Shown piece after piece: positions 38,508-47,105 of a stretch of DNA of 47,105 nt. A program made the translations under genes and the position numbers. Under the pieces are notes generated by a model. The model did no database searches, was not told where the DNA came from, and worked only from the letters and a program-made list of their open reading frames with translations. The stretch comes from Verrucomicrobiia bacterium. GTDB taxonomy: Bacteria > Verrucomicrobiota > Verrucomicrobiia > Limisphaerales > UBA8199. Numbering within the stretch: the stretch's first letter is position 1; each line of letters begins with the position of its first letter. The stretch covers positions 1 through 47,105 of the forward strand of contig DASYZB010000109.1 in assembly GCA_035946615.1 (NCBI GenBank), given 5' to 3'.

Positions 38508-41500
38508 ATGAGACAGATCATGCCTCGAAGCCGGAGATCGCTGAGAATGCCCAATAACAAAAATTCAACTCTCGCCATCAAGCAGGAGCGAGTCGGAAAC
38601 CCACAATCCTTTATGCAAAAACTAATCTCGGTTATGTTGGCCTTGACTGCCCTGGGGCAGGCGCCTCGAACGGAGGCTCAAACCTTTCTCGGCAATAACC
38701 AGCCGGGCGGCGGCTCATCCTTCGGGTTCAGCCTGGCCGCCGGCATAACCAATATATCCTTGGTGGCCACTAACTCCTCGGTGGCTTTTTCCTACCTGTA
38801 CCTCAAGCGTGGAGGAAACGCCGCCCTGACCAACTACGATTTCGTCTCGCGGCTCAACCAGACCACCAACAGCATCAATCTTGAAGTGCCCGAACTGGTC
38901 CCGGCTGGCAGTTACAGCTTGTTAGTTTTTACCCCGACTAATTCGACTGCCCAGGCCTTTGCCGCAACGCTTACGACCAATCGTGCTGACGCTCGGCTCG
39001 CCTCGATGCCGATCCTTAAGCCCCTGGTCTTTTCCACCACTGGAAGCATCGCTCCGGGCGGAGCCCAGTTTTTCCAGGTCGATGTTCCGACTAATCTCCC
39101 GGGCTGGCGCGTCGTGCTCGCCTCCTTTTCAGGCACGGCCATCCCCGACCTTTACGTCCAGCGCGGTGCGCTGCCCTCGACCACCAGCTACCTCAAACGG
39201 AGCACCGGCCGCTCTATTGAGACCGTCTTTTTGGATAGCACCGACGCGACTAACGGCACCTATTTCATCGGCGTCACTGTTCCCGCCACAGGCACTGGCA
39301 TGGCCACCTACACCCTTGCGGCAGAGATCGCCCCGATGGTGACACTCAACTGGGAACCCGGCTCGGCGGCCGTGCCAGTGGCGGTGTTCACCAACCAAAG
39401 TCTGTTGGGCGGCGATTATTTTTTCAAAATCACCCCACTCAATGCCGACTCGGGGGCCTGGCGCACGCGACTGGATGTCCTGGGCGGCGAGGCCAATCTC
39501 TTTCTGCGCCGAACCAACCTGCCCACCGCGACTGCGTATGATTATTCCTCCAGCCAGCCCGGCTCGGATGGCTTGGTCCTCTTGCAGAACCCCCCGGCTT
39601 CTCAGTACCAGACAGGCCAGGTGTGGTATGCCATGGTGAGCGCAAGCCCTGGGGCGCAATGGTCGATCTATTCGGGCAATCTGTTCGTTGCCCCTCTGCC
39701 ATCGCCCGGGGCCGATGCCTCCAGCGGGACCAATACGTTCATTGGCCCGGAGGGGATTAACTTTTATCGCACAACCATCGACTCCAACACAATCGCCTGG
39801 CGCCTGGGGTTGGGCGGACTGACCAATAACCTCTTTGTACACCAGGGCGCCACCGCCTTTACCAACTCCGCCAGCTATTATGATTGGAAACAGCCGGGCC
39901 AAATCCTGCTGGCGCCGCCTTATTTGAAATCCGGAACCGAGTACTTCGTGACGGTCGCCGGCACAAACAATCAGCCATTCACCTTGGACTCAAGACAACA
40001 GCCCATCATCGAACTGCCGTTCGATTCGGCTACGAACGTGACTGCCACCGATTACGGCTACGTCACCTTTCATGTTCAAGTGCCTCCGAACCAGATCGCC
40101 TGGCAACTCGACCTGCTGGCCAGCACAGGGGACCCGTCCATCGCCGTGCGCCAGTCGGCCGTCCCCAACGAGTATGTCAGCACCGCCTTCTCGGCCACCG
40201 CCAATGCCCCCTTCGAAACGGTCACCTTGGTTCCACCGACCCTCACCGACGGTTCTTTTTACCTGACGGTCTTTGGCGCCCCGCCCTTCTCGGCAAGTCT
40301 AACCAACTCGCGCCCGGCGGTTACGGTGGTGGATTACGTTTTCACCATTACCAACGACCTGCCCGCCCGCCAGGGCTGGCGCTTCTATACAGTCACTAAC
40401 ATCACCTCCCAAATCGGCTCGCTGGGGTGGGAACTGCTCCTCAACAACTTTGCCCCTGGCACCGAGATAGCGGTCCGGCACAGCGCCGTCCCGGGCCAGT
40501 GGACTTACCGGACTAATTACACCCAGGGTAATTCGTCCGGGGTCACCACTTGGATTGACGCGGCGTCAGTTACGGGCGCCTTGCAACAGCCACGGCACCC
40601 GGCCGATGTGTGGTATATAGGTGTCAATAATACCAACCAGCCCTTGGGACCTTTCGTGTTGTCCGGACGCGAGAGCGCGCGCACCGATTTAACCCTTGGG
40701 CCAACCCTGAGCATCAATCAGGTGAGCGATCAGCCCGCAGGCTGGTTTCAGTACTTCCATATTGATGTTCCAACAAACGCACTGGGCTTCGAACTGCAAT
40801 TGGCCAACATCACTACCGGAGACCCGCGCCTGGTGGTTTGCAAGGCCGAGTTGCCCGTCAGTCTCAATACTTGGCTGCTCACTAGCAACACTTGGTCTCC
40901 TAATACCTCGACCAATTGGCCTATTGGCGCTCAAGTTTATTATCCGAATGACTGGACCGGGTTCACCAGCGATAGCAGCGGCGCCAGCGAACAAGGCCAT
41001 TTTTTCTTTGCCAGCATGGGCAACCCGCTCGACTCGGGCACCTATTACATTGGTGTCGTCAACGGCGCACTGAGCACCAATGAGATGAACTATCAACTGC
41101 TTGTGCGGGGCATTTTCACCAATGGCTCGGTGACCGACGTTGCTTTCAGCGGCAGCAATTCAGCGACGGGCCTTGCGCCGCACCGGGTGGCCTGGCACCG
41201 CGTTGTGGTGCCTACCAACTCCCCAAGCTGGAATATGCGCCTGGGGTTGGACGCGGGCGATGGTTTCCTCGTGGCGCGCAAAGATGGCTTGCCCAATTAC
41301 GGCGCAACGTTCACTTCGCTGACAAACATTACCGGGTGCCTCGTACGCAAGCTCGGGGACGAGCATTTCCTGCTGCTGCCCAACCAGCCGGATACTAATC
41401 TCACCGCTGGGGCCTATTACGTAGGGGTTGTCTCTGAAGGTCAGTCGCCCTCCGGCAGCCGGGCGGGGTCCAACACATCGAGTTTTACATTCACCAGCCA

Positions 41501-44500
41501 GGGACCCCTGGCACTGGCCAACCTTGGCGCAGTCGATCCTCTCGGCCAGACCGCTTTGATAGCGCAGGCAACTCAAGCCGGTGGAGAAATCCTCGGTTAC
41601 CAATTTACAGTCCTGCCCAATACCCCTGTCATCGAGGTGCGGCTGACCAATCGGGTCTCTAATCCTCTCATGTCGTTGCGGGCAGATGTCCAACTGGGCC
41701 GCCCGTCCGACTCGACCTACGGCAGTATCGGGGGGTGGCCGGCAGCCTGGTCGGGTCCCAATGTCCTCCGGGTGCCCTGGCCCGCAGCGGGTGTTTACAC
41801 GCTTTTAGTGCAGGCCTCCAGTGTGAGCGGCCAATATACAAACACCAGCTACACGCTCCAGGTCTCGGCCGGCTCGTTCACGACCTTGGCCGCCGACAGC
41901 GGAATGATCGCTACGAACCAACCTTCCGATACATGGATGTATTTCGGGGTGCGGATTCCACCCGATGCCTTGGGTTGGGACCTGCGCCTGACCAACATCA
42001 CCAGCGGTGACCCGCGCCTGGTCATTTGCCGCACTAATTTCCCTTTTGACCTCACGACGCGGACGGCCACAGGCGGTTCCTGGACTCCCTACACCTCCAC
42101 GAATTGGCCCGCTGCGTGGGAAATTGCGCCCGACACCGATTGGACTGGCTATCGACTTTCCAATAAGGGGTCCAACTCCCTGGGCACGGTTTTCATGGCT
42201 GCGATGGGCAACCCGCTCGAACCCGGCGACTATGTGGTTGGGATTGCGAGCGGGACAGCCGCCCCCACCCCCGTTCCGATGAACTACACACTCCTGAGCC
42301 GCCTCATTGGGACCAATTACAGTCTGCCCATTACGCCGCTGGGGTTTAGCGGCGGGCAACTCGGCATGACCTCGACTCCTCCGCGCGAGGCAGTCTATTA
42401 CCGGGTTGATGTCCCCAGCAACACGCCCAGTTGGCAAGTCAACCTGGACCTGACCAATGGCGAGGGGCTTTTGCTCATCCGCAAGGATGGACTGCCGAAC
42501 TTCGGCGCAGCCATGACCACCTCGGTCACCAACCCGGCTGGTTGCAAGCTCCAGAAAACCGGCGACGAACATTTCGTGCTTCTGCCGGTCCAGCCGAGCA
42601 CAAACATTCCTCCGGGCTCGTACTATCTCGGCGTCGTAAGCGAGGGGATGTCGCCCTCGGCAACGACAAGCCGGATTGGGTCCAACAGTTGCGCCTACGT
42701 CCTCCAAAGCATCGGCGTCCTGCCGCTAACTGACTTGGGCACTATCGATACGAATTTCTATTTCGCGCGCGACATCGTTCAGCCGGGTGGCTCGGTGCTG
42801 GCGTTTGATTTCAATGTCACTCCCAATTCCGCCAACCTCGGGCCTATGGTGGTGCGGATCGATACCGTGAGTAATAACCCTGCCATGACCATTCGAGCGG
42901 GTCCTCTCTGCCCGAGCACGCTTGAAAACTATGGCCGCCAGGGCGGCTGGCAACCCGATTGGAGTAACCCGACCTATAACCGTTTGGACACACTGGCCGC
43001 TGGTGGCACTTATAACCTGCTGATCCAGGCTGAAGGCGTCTCGGGCCAATACCCGGATGCCGCCTACAAACTGCGCATCTATCCTCTGGCCTATTATACC
43101 ATTCCGCTGGCTTTTGACGGCGGCCAAACCAGCATCGCCGGCCACATTACAGGCGAGTGGCTCTTCTTCTCGGTTGATGTGCCGCCCACGGCGCTAGGCT
43201 GGGACATCCGCTTAACCAATATCATCAGCGGCAGCCCGCGGCTGGTGGTTTGCCGCTCCGGCTGGCCTTACGATTTAACTTCCCGGCTCACCAACGGCAC
43301 TGCCTGGGCTTGGGGCGCCGCCACAAATTGGCCCATCGGCGCCCAAGCCGCGCCCGCTATCGATTGGACCGGCTACCGCTACGACATCAACCCGTTCGAT
43401 GGCACGAGCACGAACCTCATCGATACGACCGGCACAGTCTTTGCCGCCGGCATAGGCAGCCCCCTCGAACCCGGCCACTATATCATCGGTGTGAGCAGCG
43501 CCCCTGGAAGCTCAACCGCCATGTCTTACTCGATCGTCAGCCGCGGCATTGGCCCCAGTTTCCTCGTTCCTGTCTCCCAGGTCAGCACCGGTTACTCCGT
43601 AGTCTCCCAGACCGGCCTGAACCCGCGCGACCCTGCTTACTTTTCGTTCAGTGTCCCGACCAACACGCCGCTCTGGGAACTTAACCTGGCGCCCTCCGTT
43701 GGAGACGCACTCCTGGCAGTACGCAAGGACGCGCTGCCAAACGTTACCGCTGCTACCAACCTGCTGGCTGCCGGCCCTGGAGGCGGCCATAAATTCCAGA
43801 AGGGCGGCGGCGAAAATGTTCTCCTGGGTGAACTGCTGGGACAGACCAACCTAACCGCGGGCACTTACTACGTTGCCGTCATCGGTGAAGGCATTTTGGC
43901 CCAACCATCAAAGGGCATCATCGGCGGCGGCACGATCGATTTCAGCATTGCCAGCACGCTGCCCTCTCCGCCGATCAACCTGGGTACCGTCCTGCCTGGG
44001 GCCGACCTGCTGGTCACCAATACACTGGATGCAGGCGCAACAGCCGCCTACCAGTTCACCCTCTCGCCAAACGCCCTCAATCACACCGTTAGCCTCGAAA
44101 GGGTTACGGGCATGCCTGTGGCGCGGTTGCGCAACGACCCGCACGTGCCGTTGAGCGCTTCGCTGTACGGCCAGGATGGAAGCTACCCGGCTATCTGGAG
44201 CGCAGTGACCAATGTCATTAACAATCCGACAAACGGCCTTTATTCGCTGGCAGTGCTGGCCGGCAACACTTCAAGCAACTGGCCGCCTCTGCAATATACT
44301 CTCCGGCTCCATGTCGAGTCGCCTCCGGGAACCCTGCCGTTTGACGGCGGCAGCATCCAGGTAAACAACCAAGCCAACGGCTGGACGGCCTTTATGATCA
44401 ATGTCCCTGCCACCGCACTCGGCTGGGACCTGCGTCTCTTGAATGTCAGCAGTGGCTCGCCTGGGCTGGTCATCCGCCGTGATCAAGCGCCAAGCACTTA

Positions 44501-47105
44501 TTCCAGTAGCGGCGTTACATTCGCCTCGGCAACCTGGCCCAGCGGAGCGCAGTTGGCCCCGACAAACGACTGGACTCTGCTCAACGAAGCCGATGGAACT
44601 TCCAGCGCTGGCCGGGTGTTCCAGGCCGGCCTGGGCAATCCGCTCCAGGCGGGAACTTATTACGTCGGTATTACAAACCTGGATAGCTCCCACCCAGCTT
44701 CCTATACCCTTGTCAGCCGCGGCATCGGTGCCGGCTTGAGCGTCCCGGTCCAGGATTTGCCATTTGCCGGCGGGAGCGCGACGGGAGTTCTTCCAGCGCG
44801 CGAAGCGGCCTGGTATCGCCTCGTCGTCTCGAATAACGTCCTGAGCTGGAAAGTCGCCTTGAACTTCGATACCGGCGACGGATTACTGCTGGCGCAGCGC
44901 GGCGCCTTGCCCAATGTGGCCGCTGCTTCGGCCAACGTTCTGACTGCCCAGAACAGCCCCGTCAATGGCGGCAAGAAAATGCAGAAACCGGGCGATGAAC
45001 ACCTGTTGAGCATGGCGGCCGGCGCAACCGTTCCGCTGATGCCTGGGACCTATTACCTTGGAGTTGTCAGCGAGGGTCTCAATCTGAGCAACTCTCTCGG
45101 GCGCATCGGCGCCGGAAGCGATTCCTTTACTCTTTACACCGACGGGAGCCTGCCGCCTCTGGACATGGGGTGGGTTGGGCCTTTGGATTTGCTGGGTCAA
45201 ACCGTGCTCACAGGGGGTGATAGCGACACTTGGGGCTTCACGGTGCCGTCCGGTGTGCTCGCCTTGCAAGTTGTCTTTGATCCGGCCCAAACTACCGGCA
45301 ACCCGGTTCTGACTATGACTTCGGGGGACTATCCGCCGGCAGCCGCTCCTTATCCAATGGCTACCCCGAACCGGTACGGCGCCGACGGCGGCGTTACCGC
45401 CCAACCGCAGTGGCTCCTAACCAATATCCAAACTGGCGTCATCACTATTCCCAACCCTTCGCCGAGCGATTTTTCCATCACCGTTCAAGCTGCTGGGTCC
45501 GGAACGAACTATCCCGATGCCAATGTCCGCTTTTGGGTGCGGGACCTGGTCATCCCCGACCTGAACTTCGATTCGACACTCAACACCAACGGCCTGGCCA
45601 ATGTCGCCCAAGCCATCTTGCAGGATGGGTTTAAAGGTTACTGGCGTGTTCAGATACCCTACACCTTGAATGGCCAGCCGGTTATGGGCTGGAAGCTCAG
45701 CCTCAGCTCCCTTTATGGCACGCCCAAAATGCGGCTGCGCCGAGGCGCCCTCCCGGACGACGTCCCCGGCGACGGCACTTCGACTAATTTCCTGCGCCAG
45801 GCGGTCTGTGTCCCAGATTACCTGAGCCCCGGCACTTGGTATGTCGAGGTCAGCGCAACCGGTCTGACCGACTACACCCTGACCAGCCAGGCGCTGACTC
45901 TCGCCCAAGCGGCCTGGCAGATGCCCGCCCTGGGCCAGGTTTTTGGTGATACCGGCCCTGTGGATTTGGAGCAGGACAGCTCGGATTATTACGCAGTCAT
46001 CGTGCCGCCGGGCAATGGAGGACTGCTGCGCACCGAATTGGACGCCTTCAGCGGCAATCCAAACCTCTACCTGCGCTACGCAAATCCTCCCACGCTCTCC
46101 CATAATGCCAACGGGGCCAGCGGCGCCATTTACGACCGCTTCCTCACCAACGCCTTCACCGAATACGGCAACTGGGTTCCGCTCAATGGCAAATCCGAGG
46201 TCGGGCTGACCCCCGGTGTTTGGTACATTGCCGTCCATGCCGGCTGGGGCGCCAATGTCACCTACCGCCTGCAGGTCTCGACTGGCGCCATCTCGGACCT
46301 GGCCTTTGCCGGAGGCAGCTTGGACAACCAGAGCCTGGCAGCCGGTGACTGGCGATATTACCGCGTGCAGTTGCCTCTGGACTTGCCGGATTCATGGACC
46401 CTGTCCTTAAGCGCCGACCGGGGCAGTATGGCGCTTTATGTTCGGGATACCATTCCCCCGGGGCAAGGAACCAACTCGACAGATAATCTGGACTGGAGCC
46501 GCGACCAAAAAGACCAAGGCCCGTATCCGCGTTTCCTCAACGCCGGCGCCTACACCCTCACCATCCCACCGGTGCGTCCTGGCAATGTGTACTTCCTTGG
46601 CGTGCAGGCCCTGAGTGATGCCACCTTCTCCATTCGCTCGACGCCAGGTCCCAACCTTATTGTCCTGGACGGCGTCATTCCATTTGCCGGTGGATATACT
46701 ACCAACCTGATCTCTCCCAACGGTGTCCTGCGCTATCGCATTGACGTGCCCGAGGGCGCCGCAGCCTGGTCGCACACGGCCATCCACTCAAGCGGCGTTC
46801 GGCTTTATCTCGAACAGGGCACGCTACCGACCATGACCCTGTCTGATCACTGGTTCAGCAGCGGCGCGGATTCCAGCTTCGATGTCAGCCTGCTCAACAG
46901 CTCCTGGCCGTGGTTGGCTGGTTGTCACTACTTCCTTGATGTGGTCAACACCTCCGGCTCAATCCAGCCCTTTTCTTTCCAAATGAACGGAGTCGGCAGT
47001 ACCAATCCAGCCCCGATAATCAGCGGGCTGTCTCTGAGCCCGGACGGCAGCAACTTCCTCTTCACCGTCAGCGCTACCGGCGGCCTGACCTACGGCCTGG
47101 AGGCT
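38508..47105 (+). CDS. Giant exported repeat protein with PPC-like domains (partial, open at the right edge)
   Basis: An open frame runs without a stop from ATG 38508 to the end of the window: at least 2866 codons. A long basic N-terminus leads to the hydrophobic signal FMQKLISVMLALTALGQAPR, with cleavage likely near TEAQ. The start is uncertain; 38508, 38520, 38547 (GGAGA upstream) and 38613 are all in frame. The rest is a string of beta-sandwich modules like the bacterial pre-peptidase C-terminal (PPC) domain: 'VPxxxxxWxLxLxxxxGxxxLxxRxGxLP', then 'GTYYxGVxxxxxxxxYxL'. It is very rich in Asn and Thr and nearly free of Lys. From about 40788 to 45689 a triplet of modules of about 400 residues is repeated four times. 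The visible end (SGLSLSPDGSNFLFTVSATG) starts a further domain type. It is most likely a surface or secreted adhesin or polymer-binding protein. Confidence 0.9.
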   Translation, partial: MRQIMPRSRRSLRMPNNKNSTLAIKQERVGNPQSFMQKLISVMLALTALGQAPRTEAQTFLGNNQPGGGSSFGFSLAAGITNISLVATNSSVAFSYLYLKRGGNAALTNYDFVSRLNQTTNSINLEVPELVPAGSYSLLVFTPTNSTAQAFAATLTTNRADARLASMPILKPLVFSTTGSIAPGGAQFFQVDVPTNLPGWRVVLASFSGTAIPDLYVQRGALPSTTSYLKRSTGRSIETVFLDSTDATNGTYFIGVTVPATGTGMATYTLAAEIAPMVTLNWEPGSAAVPVAVFTNQSLLGGDYFFKITPLNADSGAWRTRLDVLGGEANLFLRRTNLPTATAYDYSSSQPGSDGLVLLQNPPASQYQTGQVWYAMVSASPGAQWSIYSGNLFVAPLPSPGADASSGTNTFIGPEGINFYRTTIDSNTIAWRLGLGGLTNNLFVHQGATAFTNSASYYDWKQPGQILLAPPYLKSGTEYFVTVAGTNNQPFTLDSRQQPIIELPFDSATNVTATDYGYVTFHVQVPPNQIAWQLDLLASTGDPSIAVRQSAVPNEYVSTAFSATANAPFETVTLVPPTLTDGSFYLTVFGAPPFSASLTNSRPAVTVVDYVFTITNDLPARQGWRFYTVTNITSQIGSLGWELLLNNFAPGTEIAVRHSAVPGQWTYRTNYTQGNSSGVTTWIDAASVTGALQQPRHPADVWYIGVNNTNQPLGPFVLSGRESARTDLTLGPTLSINQVSDQPAGWFQYFHIDVPTNALGFELQLANITTGDPRLVVCKAELPVSLNTWLLTSNTWSPNTSTNWPIGAQVYYPNDWTGFTSDSSGASEQGHFFFASMGNPLDSGTYYIGVVNGALSTNEMNYQLLVRGIFTNGSVTDVAFSGSNSATGLAPHRVAWHRVVVPTNSPSWNMRLGLDAGDGFLVARKDGLPNYGATFTSLTNITGCLVRKLGDEHFLLLPNQPDTNLTAGAYYVGVVSEGQSPSGSRAGSNTSSFTFTSQGPLALANLGAVDPLGQTALIAQATQAGGEILGYQFTVLPNTPVIEVRLTNRVSNPLMSLRADVQLGRPSDSTYGSIGGWPAAWSGPNVLRVPWPAAGVYTLLVQASSVSGQYTNTSYTLQVSAGSFTTLAADSGMIATNQPSDTWMYFGVRIPPDALGWDLRLTNITSGDPRLVICRTNFPFDLTTRTATGGSWTPYTSTNWPAAWEIAPDTDWTGYRLSNKGSNSLGTVFMAAMGNPLEPGDYVVGIASGTAAPTPVPMNYTLLSRLIGTNYSLPITPLGFSGGQLGMTSTPPREAVYYRVDVPSNTPSWQVNLDLTNGEGLLLIRKDGLPNFGAAMTTSVTNPAGCKLQKTGDEHFVLLPVQPSTNIPPGSYYLGVVSEGMSPSATTSRIGSNSCAYVLQSIGVLPLTDLGTIDTNFYFARDIVQPGGSVLAFDFNVTPNSANLGPMVVRIDTVSNNPAMTIRAGPLCPSTLENYGRQGGWQPDWSNPTYNRLDTLAAGGTYNLLIQAEGVSGQYPDAAYKLRIYPLAYYTIPLAFDGGQTSIAGHITGEWLFFSVDVPPTALGWDIRLTNIISGSPRLVVCRSGWPYDLTSRLTNGTAWAWGAATNWPIGAQAAPAIDWTGYRYDINPFDGTSTNLIDTTGTVFAAGIGSPLEPGHYIIGVSSAPGSSTAMSYSIVSRGIGPSFLVPVSQVSTGYSVVSQTGLNPRDPAYFSFSVPTNTPLWELNLAPSVGDALLAVRKDALPNVTAATNLLAAGPGGGHKFQKGGGENVLLGELLGQTNLTAGTYYVAVIGEGILAQPSKGIIGGGTIDFSIASTLPSPPINLGTVLPGADLLVTNTLDAGATAAYQFTLSPNALNHTVSLERVTGMPVARLRNDPHVPLSASLYGQDGSYPAIWSAVTNVINNPTNGLYSLAVLAGNTSSNWPPLQYTLRLHVESPPGTLPFDGGSIQVNNQANGWTAFMINVPATALGWDLRLLNVSSGSPGLVIRRDQAPSTYSSSGVTFASATWPSGAQLAPTNDWTLLNEADGTSSAGRVFQAGLGNPLQAGTYYVGITNLDSSHPASYTLVSRGIGAGLSVPVQDLPFAGGSATGVLPAREAAWYRLVVSNNVLSWKVALNFDTGDGLLLAQRGALPNVAAASANVLTAQNSPVNGGKKMQKPGDEHLLSMAAGATVPLMPGTYYLGVVSEGLNLSNSLGRIGAGSDSFTLYTDGSLPPLDMGWVGPLDLLGQTVLTGGDSDTWGFTVPSGVLALQVVFDPAQTTGNPVLTMTSGDYPPAAAPYPMATPNRYGADGGVTAQPQWLLTNIQTGVITIPNPSPSDFSITVQAAGSGTNYPDANVRFWVRDLVIPDLNFDSTLNTNGLANVAQAILQDGFKGYWRVQIPYTLNGQPVMGWKLSLSSLYGTPKMRLRRGALPDDVPGDGTSTNFLRQAVCVPDYLSPGTWYVEVSATGLTDYTLTSQALTLAQAAWQMPALGQVFGDTGPVDLEQDSSDYYAVIVPPGNGGLLRTELDAFSGNPNLYLRYANPPTLSHNANGASGAIYDRFLTNAFTEYGNWVPLNGKSEVGLTPGVWYIAVHAGWGANVTYRLQVSTGAISDLAFAGGSLDNQSLAAGDWRYYRVQLPLDLPDSWTLSLSADRGSMALYVRDTIPPGQGTNSTDNLDWSRDQKDQGPYPRFLNAGAYTLTIPPVRPGNVYFLGVQALSDATFSIRSTPGPNLIVLDGVIPFAGGYTTNLISPNGVLRYRIDVPEGAAAWSHTAIHSSGVRLYLEQGTLPTMTLSDHWFSSGADSSFDVSLLNSSWPWLAGCHYFLDVVNTSGSIQPFSFQMNGVGSTNPAPIISGLSLSPDGSNFLFTVSATGGLTYGLEA
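40788..45689 (+). repeat. Four tandem ~1.2-kb coding repeats in the giant gene
   Basis: Taking the aromatic codon of the motif G(W/F)(D/E)LxLxNIxSGDPRLV as anchor, copies start at 40788, 41976, 43200 and 44424: spacings of 1188, 1224 and 1224 nt. A weaker fifth anchor (GWKLSLSSLYGTPKMRLRRG) is at 45690. Each unit has three sub-modules: the anchor module, a 'GDGxLLxRKDGLPNxGA ... GDEHxLLxP' module, and a 'GGxxLxFxFxVxPN ... NPxMxxRAG' module. The second and third spacings are identical at 408 codons. Confidence 0.8.

Noticed and set aside
39129-46787. Several 100-300 codon minus-strand frames opposite the giant gene
   Set aside because: They repeat at the same spacing as the sense repeats and are explained as antisense shadows of a GC-rich repetitive gene.

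Overview
The window looks like a chromosome segment from a Verrucomicrobiota bacterium, probably of the Pedosphaera/Limisphaerales type. This is inferred from gene content, not from a marker gene. The signs are a GloVer-type tandem-repeat exported protein, an ECF sigma factor fused to a membrane segment and a secretin-like domain, an H-X9-DG prepilin-like protein, exported proteins ending in FYRVR-type tails, and a very large Asn/Thr-rich surface protein. No insertion sequence, CRISPR array, rRNA or phage was seen.

Layout. 1-3450: the end of an unknown gene, a short GloVer protein, a gene-poor stretch, a GT4 glycosyltransferase and a small anchored protein. 3526-9889 (minus): zwf and pgl, then a structured RNA ending in a terminator, then accA, manA and xylB; this is a central-carbon block. 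10018-10093: tRNA-Ala(CGC). 10417-15246: the ECF-secretin fusion on plus, facing a minus-strand pair of xseA and a Tat-exported TIM-barrel protein.

15300-29030 is a dense two-component signalling island. It holds two tandem HisKA_3 kinases (the first a stub without ATPase domain and without the phospho-His), two PAS histidine kinases, two Rcp1-like receivers, four intact NarL/LuxR regulators, one internally deleted regulator, one stand-alone receiver, and an MlaE-MlaD pair. The unit 'PAS kinase - Rcp1-like receiver - NarL regulator' occurs twice; in the first copy the NarL gene has collapsed to its start plus its DNA-binding end. A GGGG-(AT-rich)-CCCC palindrome, partly within a longer shared leader, lies upstream of several of these genes and is a candidate common operator.

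29381-30671 is a small envelope/stress group: a lipoprotein, an Ala/Gly-rich repeat protein and an lmo0937-type peptide. A cobalamin riboswitch at about 30890-31060 then precedes a tightly packed operon: an exported beta-rich protein, a Dph6-like PP-loop ATPase, a DUF6580-type membrane protein, a DUF1289 protein, and a BtuF-like protein without signal peptide fused to a Cys-rich CWC domain; a prepilin-like gene follows. 35728-37394 (minus) encodes an MlaE-type permease and an ABC ATPase with Asn in place of the Walker B Glu. comF follows, then a structured leader and an open reading frame of at least 2866 codons (38508 to the window end) built from tandem PPC-like beta-sandwich modules.

The strongest candidates for undescribed biology are the signalling island with its pseudokinase stub and shared operator, the B12-riboswitch operon, the pseudoknotted RNA upstream of accA, and the giant repeat protein with its structured leader.
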